A DNA stretch of 64,000 bases from Sphingobacterium sp. UBA5670 (GCF_002420705.1 NZ_DIIM01000019.1:85069-149068), one strand, 5' to 3'; counted from the stretch's first letter, positions 8,536 to 16,805 are shown. Program-made: numbers and translations. The notes: generated from the letters alone by a model not told the origin.

Positions 8536-9171
8536 ATGGCAATTTTACAAAATGGTCCGAACGGCCCTATTGTTGGGAAATTTGGTTCTGTGAGTGCTTA
8601 TCTATTGAATGGCCAAAATATCATACGCGGTGGCAAAAGAAAACGAACGTCTCCACCCAGTGAGGCCGAACTTCTAAATAGAGAAAAACAGAAAGTTGCA
8701 GGTAAGTTTGCCTCATGGAATAAAAGAATTCTTGAGTTTGGTTATCAATCGCTAGCGGAAAAAGGAAGTCGTGTAGGAGCTTTCCAATTGGCACAGCGCC
8801 ACATTTTTAAAGAGACTCTTGAACTGGATGCCGAGAATAAGCCTTTCATTAACCCTGAAAAGCTGTTGCTATTTTCAGGTCCGCTTACCCCATTAGCCAA
8901 CTGTCAAGTAAGCTTGGATGGCGATCGGATTGATCTTAGCTGGACTGTAGATGATCAATATAAAAGCAGTATATATAAAATCAATCTGGGACTCATAGGA
9001 TTCGATACCGAGTCGCATTTGAGAACCTCCATTGCAAAAGTAAATCAGGGCTCCTGTTCATTGCAATTTGAGGAGATAAGCAGAAAAACAGGTGATCTCC
9101 ATGTTTATGTTAACATATGGGATACACTTGAAGGCGACTTTTCGAATTCCATTTATTGTGGGGTTATATAG
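8536..9171 (+). CDS. DUF6266 family protein of unknown function
   Basis: 211 aa with no signal peptide. The start MAILQNGPNGPIVGKFGSVS, followed by YLLNGQNIIRG and KRTSPPSEAELLNR, is the hallmark of DUF6266, a family I know almost only from Bacteroidota. A basic, proline-rich segment near residues 33-48 is followed by a helical part and a C-terminal beta-rich part (LSWTVDDQ, LHVYVNIWD) that could be a fibronectin-like fold. No catalytic motif is visible. It stands alone, preceded by the palindromic repeat cluster and followed by a WYL regulator that has its own start 51 bp on. An AGGAGAG sequence 11 bases ahead of the ATG is an unusually good Shine-Dalgarno for this genome. Confidence 0.8.
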   Translation: MAILQNGPNGPIVGKFGSVSAYLLNGQNIIRGGKRKRTSPPSEAELLNREKQKVAGKFASWNKRILEFGYQSLAEKGSRVGAFQLAQRHIFKETLELDAENKPFINPEKLLLFSGPLTPLANCQVSLDGDRIDLSWTVDDQYKSSIYKINLGLIGFDTESHLRTSIAKVNQGSCSLQFEEISRKTGDLHVYVNIWDTLEGDFSNSIYCGVI

Positions 9172-9222
9172 GTGTAGATGCTGAATTCGTAATTGATTTA
9201 GGCTTTTTGTACCTTTATCCCG

Positions 9223-10176
9223 ATGACGGATATCCAGAAAAGATTTGATCGTATACTCGCTATTTACATGCATTTACAGGCCAAGCCTGTTGTGACAGCG
9301 GCGGCATTGGCAAAACGCTATGAAGTGAGCCAACGAACAATTTACCGTGATATCCGTTCTTTAATGCAGGCCGGAATACCAATTTATGGTGAAGCTGGAA
9401 GTGGATACTCTTTAGTGGAGGGCTATAAGATGCCGCCCCTGCAGTTTACAAGGGAAGAGGCGTTGAGTTTTGTTGCAGCAGAGAAATTGGTCGAGAAATA
9501 TACGGATCGGAACCTAGCTCACCATTTTGCCACCGCACTGCTGAAAATGAAAGCCATCTTAAGGGGGAATGAAAAGGAGCAAGTTGCACTGGTTGGAGAC
9601 AACTTTCTCGTTCGGGGCGGACGCCATCAGTTCAATGAAAAGTTGACCCATGGTACCAATATTCTGATTGAAAGCATCGCTGCAAAAAAATGTGTTGAAA
9701 TCTATTATTCCAAACCATCCGATAAAACGCCGGAAAGACGCGAGATCGAAGCCGTTGGTATTTTTGTGGAAAGTAAGTTTTGGTATATTCTTGCTTTTTG
9801 TAAGCTAAGGAATGATTATAGGCAATTCCGTCTGGACAGAATAAACAACATCAGAATACTTGCCGATGATTTTGCAAATGAGCATCCCGAACTCTCTTAT
9901 TTTCTGAATAAGCGCCACGAAGTGCCTACAACGAAAGTCATTATACAGGTGGACAAGGATATGGCCCGCTACATGGAATGGGACCGCCACTATTTTGGCT
10001 TCCAAAAGGAAATCGTTGCGGATAACTACGTGGAGATGCATTTTGAAAGTATAAATATGGAGAATGGTTTTGCACGCTGGTATCTGATGTTTGCCGATAA
10101 AGGTAGGATTATTGAGCCTGAATCACTAAAAGAAGCGGTGAAGCGTTTGCTTTCGGCTGCTTTGGAGCAAGTTTAG
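9223..10176 (+). CDS. YafY-type transcriptional regulator with HTH and WYL domains
   Basis: 317 aa. Residues about 4-60 form a winged helix (AALAKRYEVSQRTIYRDIRSLMQAGIPIY), the DeoR-like HTH_11 domain. A WYL domain spans about 140-220 (FVESKFWYILAFCKLRNDYRQFRLDRI), followed by a WCX-type extension. WYL regulators bind DNA and sense small ligands or nucleic acids. It faces away from the DinB-like gene and may control that gene or the DUF6266 gene. The target cannot be read from the sequence. Confidence 0.9.
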   Translation: MTDIQKRFDRILAIYMHLQAKPVVTAAALAKRYEVSQRTIYRDIRSLMQAGIPIYGEAGSGYSLVEGYKMPPLQFTREEALSFVAAEKLVEKYTDRNLAHHFATALLKMKAILRGNEKEQVALVGDNFLVRGGRHQFNEKLTHGTNILIESIAAKKCVEIYYSKPSDKTPERREIEAVGIFVESKFWYILAFCKLRNDYRQFRLDRINNIRILADDFANEHPELSYFLNKRHEVPTTKVIIQVDKDMARYMEWDRHYFGFQKEIVADNYVEMHFESINMENGFARWYLMFADKGRIIEPESLKEAVKRLLSAALEQV

Positions 10177-10224
10177 CCGAAAACGAAGGAATTAAGGGGC
10201 CCATGCTATAGCAAAGGAAAAACC

Positions 10225-10253
10225 TGTTCGGCTGAAAGGAAGGATGCCGAACA
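10225..10253 (+). terminator. Stem-loop after the WYL regulator gene
   Basis: TGTTCGGC and GCCGAACA form an 8-bp perfect stem with a 13-nt loop between the convergent WYL and DinB-like genes. No T tract follows, so termination is a guess. Confidence 0.3.
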
Positions 10254-10325
10254 AGTTAGACTGTAATTGTATTAAAAAAGTTTTGATCCACTTTAGGATA
10301 AAACTGCCGTTGCCGGTATCAGGTA

Positions 10326-10802
10326 TTAGCCTCTTTCCCAGAAAAATGGTGGTTGGATACCCAGTAAACGTAAATAGACAAATGCCTGTCCGCGATGATG
10401 GATCTCATTGTCGATAAAATATAAAATACTGTGAATGACTGGCGATTTATATTGTCCAAATAAGTTGAATTCTTCTGCAAATCGTTCTTCCGAAATCTTA
10501 TTAAATAGTTCGGTAATCTGAGGGGTTGCTTCATCCCATGCCTGAAGTAATTGTGCTTTGCTTGAGTAGCCTAAATTTTCATTGAGTTCACCACTTTTGT
10601 TGTTCACAATTTCCTGGAGTCCCGGAACAGCGATTCCTAATAGTTCCTTAGTCATGTCTGCGAAAGTTCGCATGCCTTCAACCTTATAATTGAACAATTC
10701 TTCTTCAGGGAATTTTTCAATGGTTTGTCTCGTCAAAGTTCGGTGGCCCAACCAATGTGCAAGTAGTTCGTGTTTGGAAATGATGTCTGTTTTCATAATC
10801 AT
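10326..10802 (-). CDS. DinB/YfiT-like putative metalloenzyme
   Basis: 158 aa (156 aa if the second ATG at 10796 is used). The four-helix-bundle DinB pattern is visible: a His in HELLAHWLGHRTL near residues 11-23 and IHHRGQAFVYLRLLG near 132-146, giving the usual three-His metal site. DinB-like proteins include thiol-dependent transferases, and most are uncharacterised. It is a single gene divergent from the ribosomal cluster; 330 bp separate the two starts. Confidence 0.85.
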   Translation of the reverse strand: MIMKTDIISKHELLAHWLGHRTLTRQTIEKFPEEELFNYKVEGMRTFADMTKELLGIAVPGLQEIVNNKSGELNENLGYSSKAQLLQAWDEATPQITELFNKISEERFAEEFNLFGQYKSPVIHSILYFIDNEIHHRGQAFVYLRLLGIQPPFFWERG

Positions 10803-11023
10803 TGTATGATAAGTTTTTAAAGATTTTTACATCGCATCTCGCGCTGTATGACAATTCAAAATTACAGCGGTCTGTGACAGCTGTATGGCAGTAGAAATAA
10901 AGAAATGTATTTTTATTTTTCCGCATCTGATTTAGTCGGAGCGGAGAGCTGGATAGGTATTATTCGGAAATTTGGGTTGGATGAAGAGGAGATCTAGAAA
11001 ATAAAAAAATAATTCACTAATTA

Positions 11024-11054
11024 TTTGACAGTTATAAAAATGTTTGTAACTTTG
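11024..11054 (+). promoter_or_regulatory. Consensus Bacteroidota promoter for the ribosomal cluster
   Basis: TTTG at 11024-11027 and TAACTTTG at 11047-11054 are separated by exactly 19 bp, matching the -33/-7 consensus TTTG-N19-TAnnTTTG used by the Bacteroidota primary sigma factor. Transcription should begin near 11060, leaving a leader of about 70 nt before rplC. The upstream 220 bp (10803-11023) hold no other feature I can recognise. Confidence 0.85.
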
Positions 11055-11059
11055 CAGTC

Positions 11060-11109
11060 CCTTAATGGGAATAGTATGTCTTGAGCGAAGCCCTACTGCT
11101 TCGAAGGAC
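11060..11109 (+). promoter_or_regulatory. Structured leader of the rplC operon
   Basis: After the promoter, CCC-TTAAT-GGG (11059-11069) and a larger stem from 11078 to 11109, with CGAAGC pairing to GCTTCG and GTCTT to AAGGAC around an internal loop, precede rplC. A leader hairpin ahead of the gene pair for L3 and L4 suggests feedback by a ribosomal protein (L4 does this in Escherichia coli), but no known Bacteroidota motif was matched. Confidence 0.45.
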
Positions 11110-11131
11110 TTTTAATTAATTAATTTACAAC

Positions 11132-11749
11132 ATGTCAGGTATTATTGGAAAAAAAGTAGGAATGACGAGCCTGTTTAACGCTGATGGGAAAAATATTCCT
11201 TGTACAGTGATTCAGGCCGGGCCGTGCGTGGTTACGCAGATACGTACGGAAGAAAAGGATGGCTACTCGGCAATTCAACTTGGTTTCGACGAAGCTAAGG
11301 AGAAAAACACGACAGCTCCTTTGAAAGGGCACTTTGCGAAAGCAAACACAACGCCTAAGCGTAAGTTGGTAGAGTTTAAAACTTTCCCAGATGCAAAACA
11401 ACTTGGTGACGTAGTTGACGTTACTCTTTTTGAAGAAGGCGAGTACGTAGATGTAGTCGGTACTTCAAAAGGTAAAGGTTTCCAAGGTGTCATGAAACGT
11501 CATGGATTTGGTGGTGTAGGTGGTGCGACTCACGGTCAGCATAACAGATTACGTGCTCCAGGTTCATTAGGTGCTTCATCATGGCCTTCACGCGTATTCA
11601 AAGGTATGCGCATGGCTGGTCGTACAGGTGGTGACAGAGTTAAAGTTCAAAACTTACAGGTGTTGAAAGTTTACGCTGAGCAAAACCTTATCGTTGTTAG
11701 TGGTTCCATTCCAGGAGCTAAAGGTTCTTATGTAATCGTAGACAAATAG
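11132..11749 (+). CDS. rplC: 50S ribosomal protein L3
   Basis: 205 aa, full length. It begins MSGIIGKKVGMTSLF and holds the long conserved loop with GGATHGQHNRLRAPGS near residues 129-144 that reaches toward the peptidyl-transferase centre; the Gln of HGQHN is the one methylated in some bacteria. L3 is an early 23S rRNA binder. This is the first gene of the cluster. The gene that normally precedes it, rpsJ (S10), is absent and a DinB-like gene lies upstream. Five bases separate it from rplD. Confidence 0.98.
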   Translation: MSGIIGKKVGMTSLFNADGKNIPCTVIQAGPCVVTQIRTEEKDGYSAIQLGFDEAKEKNTTAPLKGHFAKANTTPKRKLVEFKTFPDAKQLGDVVDVTLFEEGEYVDVVGTSKGKGFQGVMKRHGFGGVGGATHGQHNRLRAPGSLGASSWPSRVFKGMRMAGRTGGDRVKVQNLQVLKVYAEQNLIVVSGSIPGAKGSYVIVDK

Positions 11750-11754
11750 TAGAG

Positions 11755-12384
11755 ATGGAAGTTAAAGTTTTAAATTTATCAGGTAAAGAAACAGGTGCCA
11801 AGGTGCAACTTCCTGAGTCGGTATTTGGGTTAGAGCCTAACGATCATGCGATCTATTTGGATGTGAAACAATACTTAGCGAACCAACGCCAAGGAACTCA
11901 CAAATCTAAACAACGTAACGAAATCGCGGGTTCTACTCGTAAATTACACAAACAAAAAGGTACTGGTGGTGCTCGTGCGGGTTCTATCAAATCTCCATTG
12001 TTTAACGGTGGTGGTCGTGTATTCGGTCCTCAACCTCGTGACTACTCGTTCAAATTGAACAAAAAATTGAAACAAGTAGCACGTAAATCAGCGTTGTCTT
12101 ACAAAGCAAAAGATAATAACATTGTGGTATTGGATGAAGTAAAATTCGATGCTATCAAAACTAAAAACTATGTTGCTTTAATCAATGCGTTGAATGTAGC
12201 TGATGAGAAAACATTGTTGGTATTGCCAGCTTACGATGAAATTGTTTATAAATCAAGCAGAAACTTGAAAAAAGCAAAAGTTATTGTTGCATCTGATTTA
12301 AATACATATGATGTATTGAACGCAACAAAATTATTGTTGACTACAGATTCTGTTAAATCTTTGGAGGAAGCATTAGCTAAGTAA
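11755..12384 (+). CDS. rplD: 50S ribosomal protein L4
   Basis: 209 aa. The exit-tunnel loop is clear (QKGTGGARAGSIKSPLFNGG near residues 62-81). L4 binds 23S rRNA domain I, lines the nascent-peptide tunnel, and in Escherichia coli represses its own operon through the mRNA leader. It is tightly coupled to rplW, which starts two bases after the stop. Confidence 0.98.
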   Translation: MEVKVLNLSGKETGAKVQLPESVFGLEPNDHAIYLDVKQYLANQRQGTHKSKQRNEIAGSTRKLHKQKGTGGARAGSIKSPLFNGGGRVFGPQPRDYSFKLNKKLKQVARKSALSYKAKDNNIVVLDEVKFDAIKTKNYVALINALNVADEKTLLVLPAYDEIVYKSSRNLKKAKVIVASDLNTYDVLNATKLLLTTDSVKSLEEALAK

Positions 12385-12385
12385 T

Positions 12386-12676
12386 ATGGACATTATTAAA
12401 AAACCTATCTTGACTGAGAAAGCTTCTATGTTAACGGAAAAATTAAACCGTTACGCTTTCAAAGTAGATCACAGAGCAAACAAAATCCAGATTAAAGCAG
12501 CTGTTGAGGCTATGTTTGGTGTTACAGTTCTTGCTGTAAATACTGCAGTAGTAGCTGGTAAAGCAAAAAGCCGTTACACAAAAGCAGGTTTCGTATCTGG
12601 TAGAGCTCCTAAGTATAAAAAGGCTGTCATTACTATTAAAGACGGCGAAACTATTGACTTTTACAGTACTATATAA
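12386..12676 (+). CDS. rplW: 50S ribosomal protein L23
   Basis: 96 aa. It starts MDIIKKPILTEKASML, the standard L23 opening, and keeps the RYAFKVDHRANKIQIKAAVE core. L23 sits at the tunnel exit and is the docking site for trigger factor and the signal recognition particle. It lies between rplD and rplB with only a few bases of spacing. Confidence 0.98.
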   Translation: MDIIKKPILTEKASMLTEKLNRYAFKVDHRANKIQIKAAVEAMFGVTVLAVNTAVVAGKAKSRYTKAGFVSGRAPKYKKAVITIKDGETIDFYSTI

Positions 12677-12682
12677 TACAAA

Positions 12683-13510
12683 ATGGCAGTTAAAAGATTC
12701 AAACCGGTAACCCCTGGTACTCGTTTTAGAGTAGGCGCAGACTACTCTGATGTTACTACAAACGTTCCTGAAAAATCGTTAGTAGTTAAAATCAACAAGA
12801 AATCAGGCGGTCGTAATAACTCCGGTAAAATGACTATGCGTTATCTCGGTGGGGGACATAAAAAAGTATACCGATTAATTGATTTCAAACGCGATAAAAA
12901 AGATATCCCTGCAAAAGTAGCTACTATCGAGTACGATCCGAATCGTACTGCTCGTATTGCCTTGTTGCATTACGCTGATGGTGAAAAACGTTACATCCTT
13001 GCTCCAGCTGGTTTAGAAGTTGGTCAAACTGTAATTGCAGGTGATAAAGTTGCCCCAGAAGTTGGTAATACATTACCATTAGCAAACATTCCATTGGGTT
13101 CTATCATCCACAACATTGAATTAAATCCTGGTCAAGGAGGTTCAATTGCTCGTTCGGCTGGTACTTATGCTCAATTGTCTGCTCGTGATGGTAAATATGC
13201 CATCATCAAATTACCTTCGAGCGAAACACGTATGATCTTATTGACTTGTGTTGCTACAATTGGTTCTGTATCGAACCATGAGAGATCTAACCAAGTGTTA
13301 GGTAAAGCAGGTCGCAAACGTTGGTTAGGTCGTCGTCCAAGAGTTCGTGGTGTTGCGATGAACCCAGTAGATCACCCTATGGGTGGTGGTGAAGGCCGTA
13401 CTTCAGGAGGTCACCCACGCTCACGTACAGGTGTATTAGCTAAAGGCTTCAAAACACGTTACAAGAAGAAAACATCGAATCGTTACATCATTGAGAGAAG
13501 GAAAAAATAA
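12683..13510 (+). CDS. rplB: 50S ribosomal protein L2
   Basis: 275 aa. L2 is needed for peptidyl transfer and subunit joining. The conserved C-terminal segment reads MNPVDHPMGGGEGR, where the second His of the Escherichia coli DHPHGGGEG is Met, a variant I recall from other Bacteroidota. The stop TAA overlaps the rpsS start (TAATG), which implies translational coupling. Confidence 0.98.
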   Translation: MAVKRFKPVTPGTRFRVGADYSDVTTNVPEKSLVVKINKKSGGRNNSGKMTMRYLGGGHKKVYRLIDFKRDKKDIPAKVATIEYDPNRTARIALLHYADGEKRYILAPAGLEVGQTVIAGDKVAPEVGNTLPLANIPLGSIIHNIELNPGQGGSIARSAGTYAQLSARDGKYAIIKLPSSETRMILLTCVATIGSVSNHERSNQVLGKAGRKRWLGRRPRVRGVAMNPVDHPMGGGEGRTSGGHPRSRTGVLAKGFKTRYKKKTSNRYIIERRKK

Positions 13511-13776
13511 TGGCTCGTTCAATTAAAAAAGGTCCTTATATCGATCACAACTTAGAAAGAAAAGTTCTTTCTATGAATGAAACTAACAAGAAGTCAGTTA
13601 TCAAAACATGGTCTCGTAGATCAATGATTTCACCTGATTTTGTTGGCCATACCTTCGCAGTGCACAACGGGAATAAATTTATCCCTGTTTATGTAACAGA
13701 AAATATGGTAGGTCACAAGCTTGGTGAATTCGCGCCTACGCGTACATTCAGAGGCCACGCAGAAAAGAAAAAATAA
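13510..13776 (+). CDS. rpsS: 30S ribosomal protein S19
   Basis: 88 aa, starting MARSIKKGPYIDHNLERK with the core TWSRRSMISPDFVGHTFAVH. S19 binds the head of the 30S subunit with S13. It overlaps the rplB stop by one base and is six bases from rplV. Confidence 0.98.
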   Translation: MARSIKKGPYIDHNLERKVLSMNETNKKSVIKTWSRRSMISPDFVGHTFAVHNGNKFIPVYVTENMVGHKLGEFAPTRTFRGHAEKKK

Positions 13777-13782
13777 TAGGTA

Positions 13783-14217
13783 ATGGAAGCAACAAAAAAA
13801 CTTAAAAAGTCTGTCTTAATTAGACAACGCAAAGAGCAAGAGAAAGCTCAACAAGGAGGAGCTTCGGATGCCAAATTATTGAACTGCCCTACTTCGCCTC
13901 GTAAGATGCGTTTAGTGGTAGACTTAATTCGTGGTCAACGTGTTGAAAATGCTTTATACATTTTGAAACACTCAAGTAAAGAAGCTGCTGCTCGTGTAGA
14001 AAAATTATTATTATCTGCAATCAAAAACTGGGAAGCCAAAAATGAAGGTAAATCAGTGGAAGAAAGCGAACTAATTGTAAAAGAAGTATCAGTAGGTGGC
14101 GGTCGTCAATTGAAAAGATTACGTCCAGCTCCTCAAGGTCGCGGATACAGAGTTCGTAAACGTTCAAATCACGTTACGTTGGTAGTTGATAGCAAATTAA
14201 ACGTTGAACAAAACTAA
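13783..14217 (+). CDS. rplV: 50S ribosomal protein L22
   Basis: 144 aa. The conserved body starts near residue 36 (TSPRKMRLVVDLIRGQ), so this protein carries an N-terminal basic and Gln-rich extension of about 25 residues compared with the 110-aa Escherichia coli L22. The tunnel-lining hairpin is visible at RLRPAPQGRGYRVRKRSNHV. L22 shapes the exit tunnel with L4. Confidence 0.97.
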   Translation: MEATKKLKKSVLIRQRKEQEKAQQGGASDAKLLNCPTSPRKMRLVVDLIRGQRVENALYILKHSSKEAAARVEKLLLSAIKNWEAKNEGKSVEESELIVKEVSVGGGRQLKRLRPAPQGRGYRVRKRSNHVTLVVDSKLNVEQN

Positions 14218-14228
14218 TTTATTGAGAA

Positions 14229-15023
14229 ATGGGACAAAAAGCAAATCCAATAGGTAGCAGATTAGGAATCATCAAAGGTTGGGATTCTAACTGGTTCGGA
14301 GGTAAAAACTATTCCGATAAATTAGTTGAAGACGAAAAAATCAGAAAATATCTTTCTGTTCGTATCGCAAAAGGTGGTGTAGCTAAAGTTGTTATCGAAA
14401 GAACTTTAAAACGTATCACTGTTACAATTCACACTGCTCGTCCAGGTATCGTTATCGGAAAAGGTGGTCAAGAAGTTGACAAGATCAAAGAAGAGTTGAA
14501 AAAACTGACTAAAAAGGATGTTCAAATCAACATTTTCGAGATCAAACGCCCTGAGTTAGATGCTAAGTTAGTAGCTGAAGGTGTCGCTAAACAATTAGAG
14601 GCACGTATTTCATTCCGTCGTGCAATGAAAACTTCAATCGCTTCTACCATGCGTATGGGTGCAGAAGGTATCAAAATCATGTGTTCTGGTCGTTTAGGTG
14701 GTGCTGAAATGGCGCGTACTGAACAATACAAAGAAGGAAGAACTCCTTTACACACATTGCGTGCTGATATCGACTACGCTTTAGCTGAAGCATTGACTAC
14801 ATACGGTAAAATTGGTATCAAAGTTTGGATCTGTAAAGGTGAGGTTTACGGTAAACGTGACTTATCTCCAAACATTGGTCAAGCATCTGGTGTAAAATCA
14901 CGTGGCAACCACGAAGGTGGTGGCGATCGTCGCGATAACCGCAATAACAAAGGTGGTCGTGGTGGAAATAATCGTGGTGGAAACAACCGTGGTGGAAGCA
15001 ACCGTGGTCCGAAAAAAGATTAA
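14229..15023 (+). CDS. rpsC: 30S ribosomal protein S3 with Gly/Arg/Asn-rich tail
   Basis: 264 aa. A KH domain is visible (GIVIGKGGQEVDKIKEELKK near residues 75-94), then the S3 C-terminal domain with REQ-like RTEQYKEGRTPLHTLRADID. S3 is part of the mRNA entry helicase. The last 45 or so residues are a low-complexity run of GG, NRGG and RDNR repeats not found in Escherichia coli S3, probably an RNA-contacting extension. The start codon follows the rplV stop by 11 bases. Confidence 0.97.
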   Translation: MGQKANPIGSRLGIIKGWDSNWFGGKNYSDKLVEDEKIRKYLSVRIAKGGVAKVVIERTLKRITVTIHTARPGIVIGKGGQEVDKIKEELKKLTKKDVQINIFEIKRPELDAKLVAEGVAKQLEARISFRRAMKTSIASTMRMGAEGIKIMCSGRLGGAEMARTEQYKEGRTPLHTLRADIDYALAEALTTYGKIGIKVWICKGEVYGKRDLSPNIGQASGVKSRGNHEGGGDRRDNRNNKGGRGGNNRGGNNRGGSNRGPKKD

Positions 15024-15051
15024 TAGAGTTTATTTAGATTACAACAAAAAC

Positions 15052-15066
15052 CTGCTGAAAAAGCAG
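15052..15066 (+). other. Small hairpin between rpsC and rplP
   Basis: CTGCT-GAAAA-AGCAG forms a 5-bp stem in the 62-bp gap before rplP. Too weak for termination; perhaps an RNA processing or protein-binding point. Confidence 0.35.
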
Positions 15067-15085
15067 ATTTAAAAAGTATACGAAC

Positions 15086-15508
15086 ATGTTACAGCCAAAA
15101 AGAACGAAGTTCAGAAAGATGCAGAAAGGCCGCATGAAAGGTAACGCTTCTCGTGGAGCGGAGTTAGCTTTCGGTTCTTTCGGTATCAAAACAATGGAGC
15201 AAGCATGGATCACTAGTCGTCAAATCGAGGCAGCTCGTATTGCGGTTACACGTTATATGAAACGTGAAGGTCAAGTTTGGATTCGTATTTTCCCTGACAA
15301 ACCTGTTACGAAAAAACCTGCAGAGGTACGTATGGGTAAAGGTAAGGGTGCTCCAGAATACTGGGTAGCAGTAGTACGCCCAGGCCGTATGTTATTTGAA
15401 GCAGAAGGTGTGCCTTTGGAAATTGCCAAAGAAGCTTTACGCCTTGCAGCTCAAAAACTTCCGGTTCAAACTAAGTTTGTGATTCGTAGAGACTACGTTG
15501 AAGCATAA
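15086..15508 (+). CDS. rplP: 50S ribosomal protein L16
   Basis: 140 aa. It begins MLQPKRTKFRKMQKGRMKG and keeps GKGKGAPEYWVAVVRPGRML. L16 organises the A-site side of the 50S subunit and assembles late. It is followed by an unusual 92-bp gap with a strong hairpin before rpmC. Confidence 0.98.
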   Translation: MLQPKRTKFRKMQKGRMKGNASRGAELAFGSFGIKTMEQAWITSRQIEAARIAVTRYMKREGQVWIRIFPDKPVTKKPAEVRMGKGKGAPEYWVAVVRPGRMLFEAEGVPLEIAKEALRLAAQKLPVQTKFVIRRDYVEA

Positions 15509-15532
15509 AAATCTTGGTAATGTCATCATTTA

Positions 15533-15559
15533 AGCGTTAGGGCCGTTACCCCTAACGCT
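15533..15559 (+). promoter_or_regulatory. Perfect 10-bp hairpin between rplP and rpmC
   Basis: AGCGTTAGGG pairs exactly with CCCTAACGCT around a 7-nt loop. Flanking TCATC and GATGA can extend it. No T tract follows and the cluster continues, so an mRNA processing site, an attenuator or a regulatory protein site is more likely than a full terminator. Confidence 0.6.
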
Positions 15560-15600
15560 ATATATAAAGCGATGATAACCCAAATAACAACTGAAAAAAC

Positions 15601-15819
15601 ATGAAAAATTCAGAAATTTTAGAATTATCTAATGAGGACTTAAAAGCTCGTCTTGTAGAAGAGAAAACAGCCCTTACAAAATTGAAATTTGCACATGCTG
15701 TTTCAGCTATTGAGAACCCTAACGTGATCAAAGCAGCACGCAGAACTATCGCTCGTATCAGTACAGAGATCAGTGCACGCAAAGCTGCAGCTAAAAATGA
15801 AACAGCCTCTGAGGCGTAA
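15601..15819 (+). CDS. rpmC: 50S ribosomal protein L29
   Basis: 72 aa, all helical: MKNSEILELSNEDLKARLVE then LKFAHAVSAIENPNVIKAAR. L29 is a small protein near the tunnel exit beside L23. It is followed 14 bp later by rpsQ, the usual partner. Confidence 0.97.
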   Translation: MKNSEILELSNEDLKARLVEEKTALTKLKFAHAVSAIENPNVIKAARRTIARISTEISARKAAAKNETASEA

Positions 15820-15833
15820 AATTTAAAGTCGAA

Positions 15834-16088
15834 ATGGAAAGAAATTTAAGAAAAACAAGAATCGGCTTAGTAGTTAGCAACAAGATGGACAAATCTATCG
15901 TGGTATCAGTGGAACGTAAAGTGAAACACCCGATCTATGGTAAGTTCGTTAAAAAAACTACTAAATTTAAAGCTCATGACGAAACTAATACCTGCGGTAT
16001 CGGCGATACGGTATTAATTATGGAAACTCGTCCGCTGAGTAAAACAAAAAACTGGAGATTAGTTGAAATTATAGAAAGAGCTAAATAA
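15834..16088 (+). CDS. rpsQ: 30S ribosomal protein S17
   Basis: 84 aa OB-fold protein starting MERNLRKTRIGLVVSNKMDK with VERKVKHPIYGKFVKKTTKF and GDTVLIMETRPLSKTK. S17 is a primary binder of the 16S rRNA 5' domain. One base separates its stop from the rplN start. Confidence 0.98.
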   Translation: MERNLRKTRIGLVVSNKMDKSIVVSVERKVKHPIYGKFVKKTTKFKAHDETNTCGIGDTVLIMETRPLSKTKNWRLVEIIERAK

Positions 16089-16089
16089 C

Positions 16090-16458
16090 ATGGTACAACA
16101 AGAATCAAGACTTAATGTAGCTGACAATAGCGGTGCTAAACAAGTTTTAGTAATCCGTGTATTGGGCGGTACGCGCAAGCGTTATGCATCAATCGGAGAT
16201 AAGATTGTTGTATCGGTGAAAAGCGCTATGCCTTCAGGAAACGTGAAAAAAGGTTCCGTTTCTAAAGCAGTAGTCGTTAGAACGAAAAAGGAAATCCGTC
16301 GTAAAGATGGTTCATATATCCGTTTCGATGATAACGCCGCTGTATTATTAAATAATAATGATGAACCACGTGGTACACGTATCTTTGGCCCTGTTGCTAG
16401 AGAGTTGCGTGAGAAACAGTTCATGAAAATTGTATCATTAGCACCGGAGGTTTTATAA
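16090..16458 (+). CDS. rplN: 50S ribosomal protein L14
   Basis: 122 aa. It starts MVQQESRLNVADNSGAKQ and ends with REKQFMKIVSLAPEVL, both family signatures. L14 forms an intersubunit bridge and is the docking site of the silencing factor RsfS. Two bases separate it from rplX. Confidence 0.98.
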   Translation: MVQQESRLNVADNSGAKQVLVIRVLGGTRKRYASIGDKIVVSVKSAMPSGNVKKGSVSKAVVVRTKKEIRRKDGSYIRFDDNAAVLLNNNDEPRGTRIFGPVARELREKQFMKIVSLAPEVL

Positions 16459-16460
16459 TT

Positions 16461-16805
16461 ATGGCACAGAAAACAAAAACAACTACGCACAAAATCAAAA
16501 TTAAAAAAGGTGATTTAGTGAAAGTTATCGCTGGTAACTCTAAAGGTGTTCAAGGAAAAGTATTAACTGTTTTAGTGGATAAAAATAGAGCTATCGTTGA
16601 GGGCGCTAACATCGTAAAAAAACACACTAAACCAAGTGCAGCTAATCCTAATGGTGGTATCATTGAGAAAGAAGCTGGTATTCACATCTCTAATTTAGCT
16701 GTTATCGATCCTAAAACAGGTGCAACTACACGTGTAGGTCGTAAGTTAAATGCAGATGGTAAATTAGTTCGTTACGCTAAAAAATCAGGGGAGGAAATTA
16801 AATAA
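16461..16805 (+). CDS. rplX: 50S ribosomal protein L24
   Basis: 114 aa with a KOW motif: KIKKGDLVKVIAGNSKGVQG near residues 12-31, and VKKHTKPSAANPNGGIIEKE. L24 initiates 50S assembly. The last base of its TAA is the first base of the rplE ATG. Confidence 0.98.
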   Translation: MAQKTKTTTHKIKIKKGDLVKVIAGNSKGVQGKVLTVLVDKNRAIVEGANIVKKHTKPSAANPNGGIIEKEAGIHISNLAVIDPKTGATTRVGRKLNADGKLVRYAKKSGEEIK

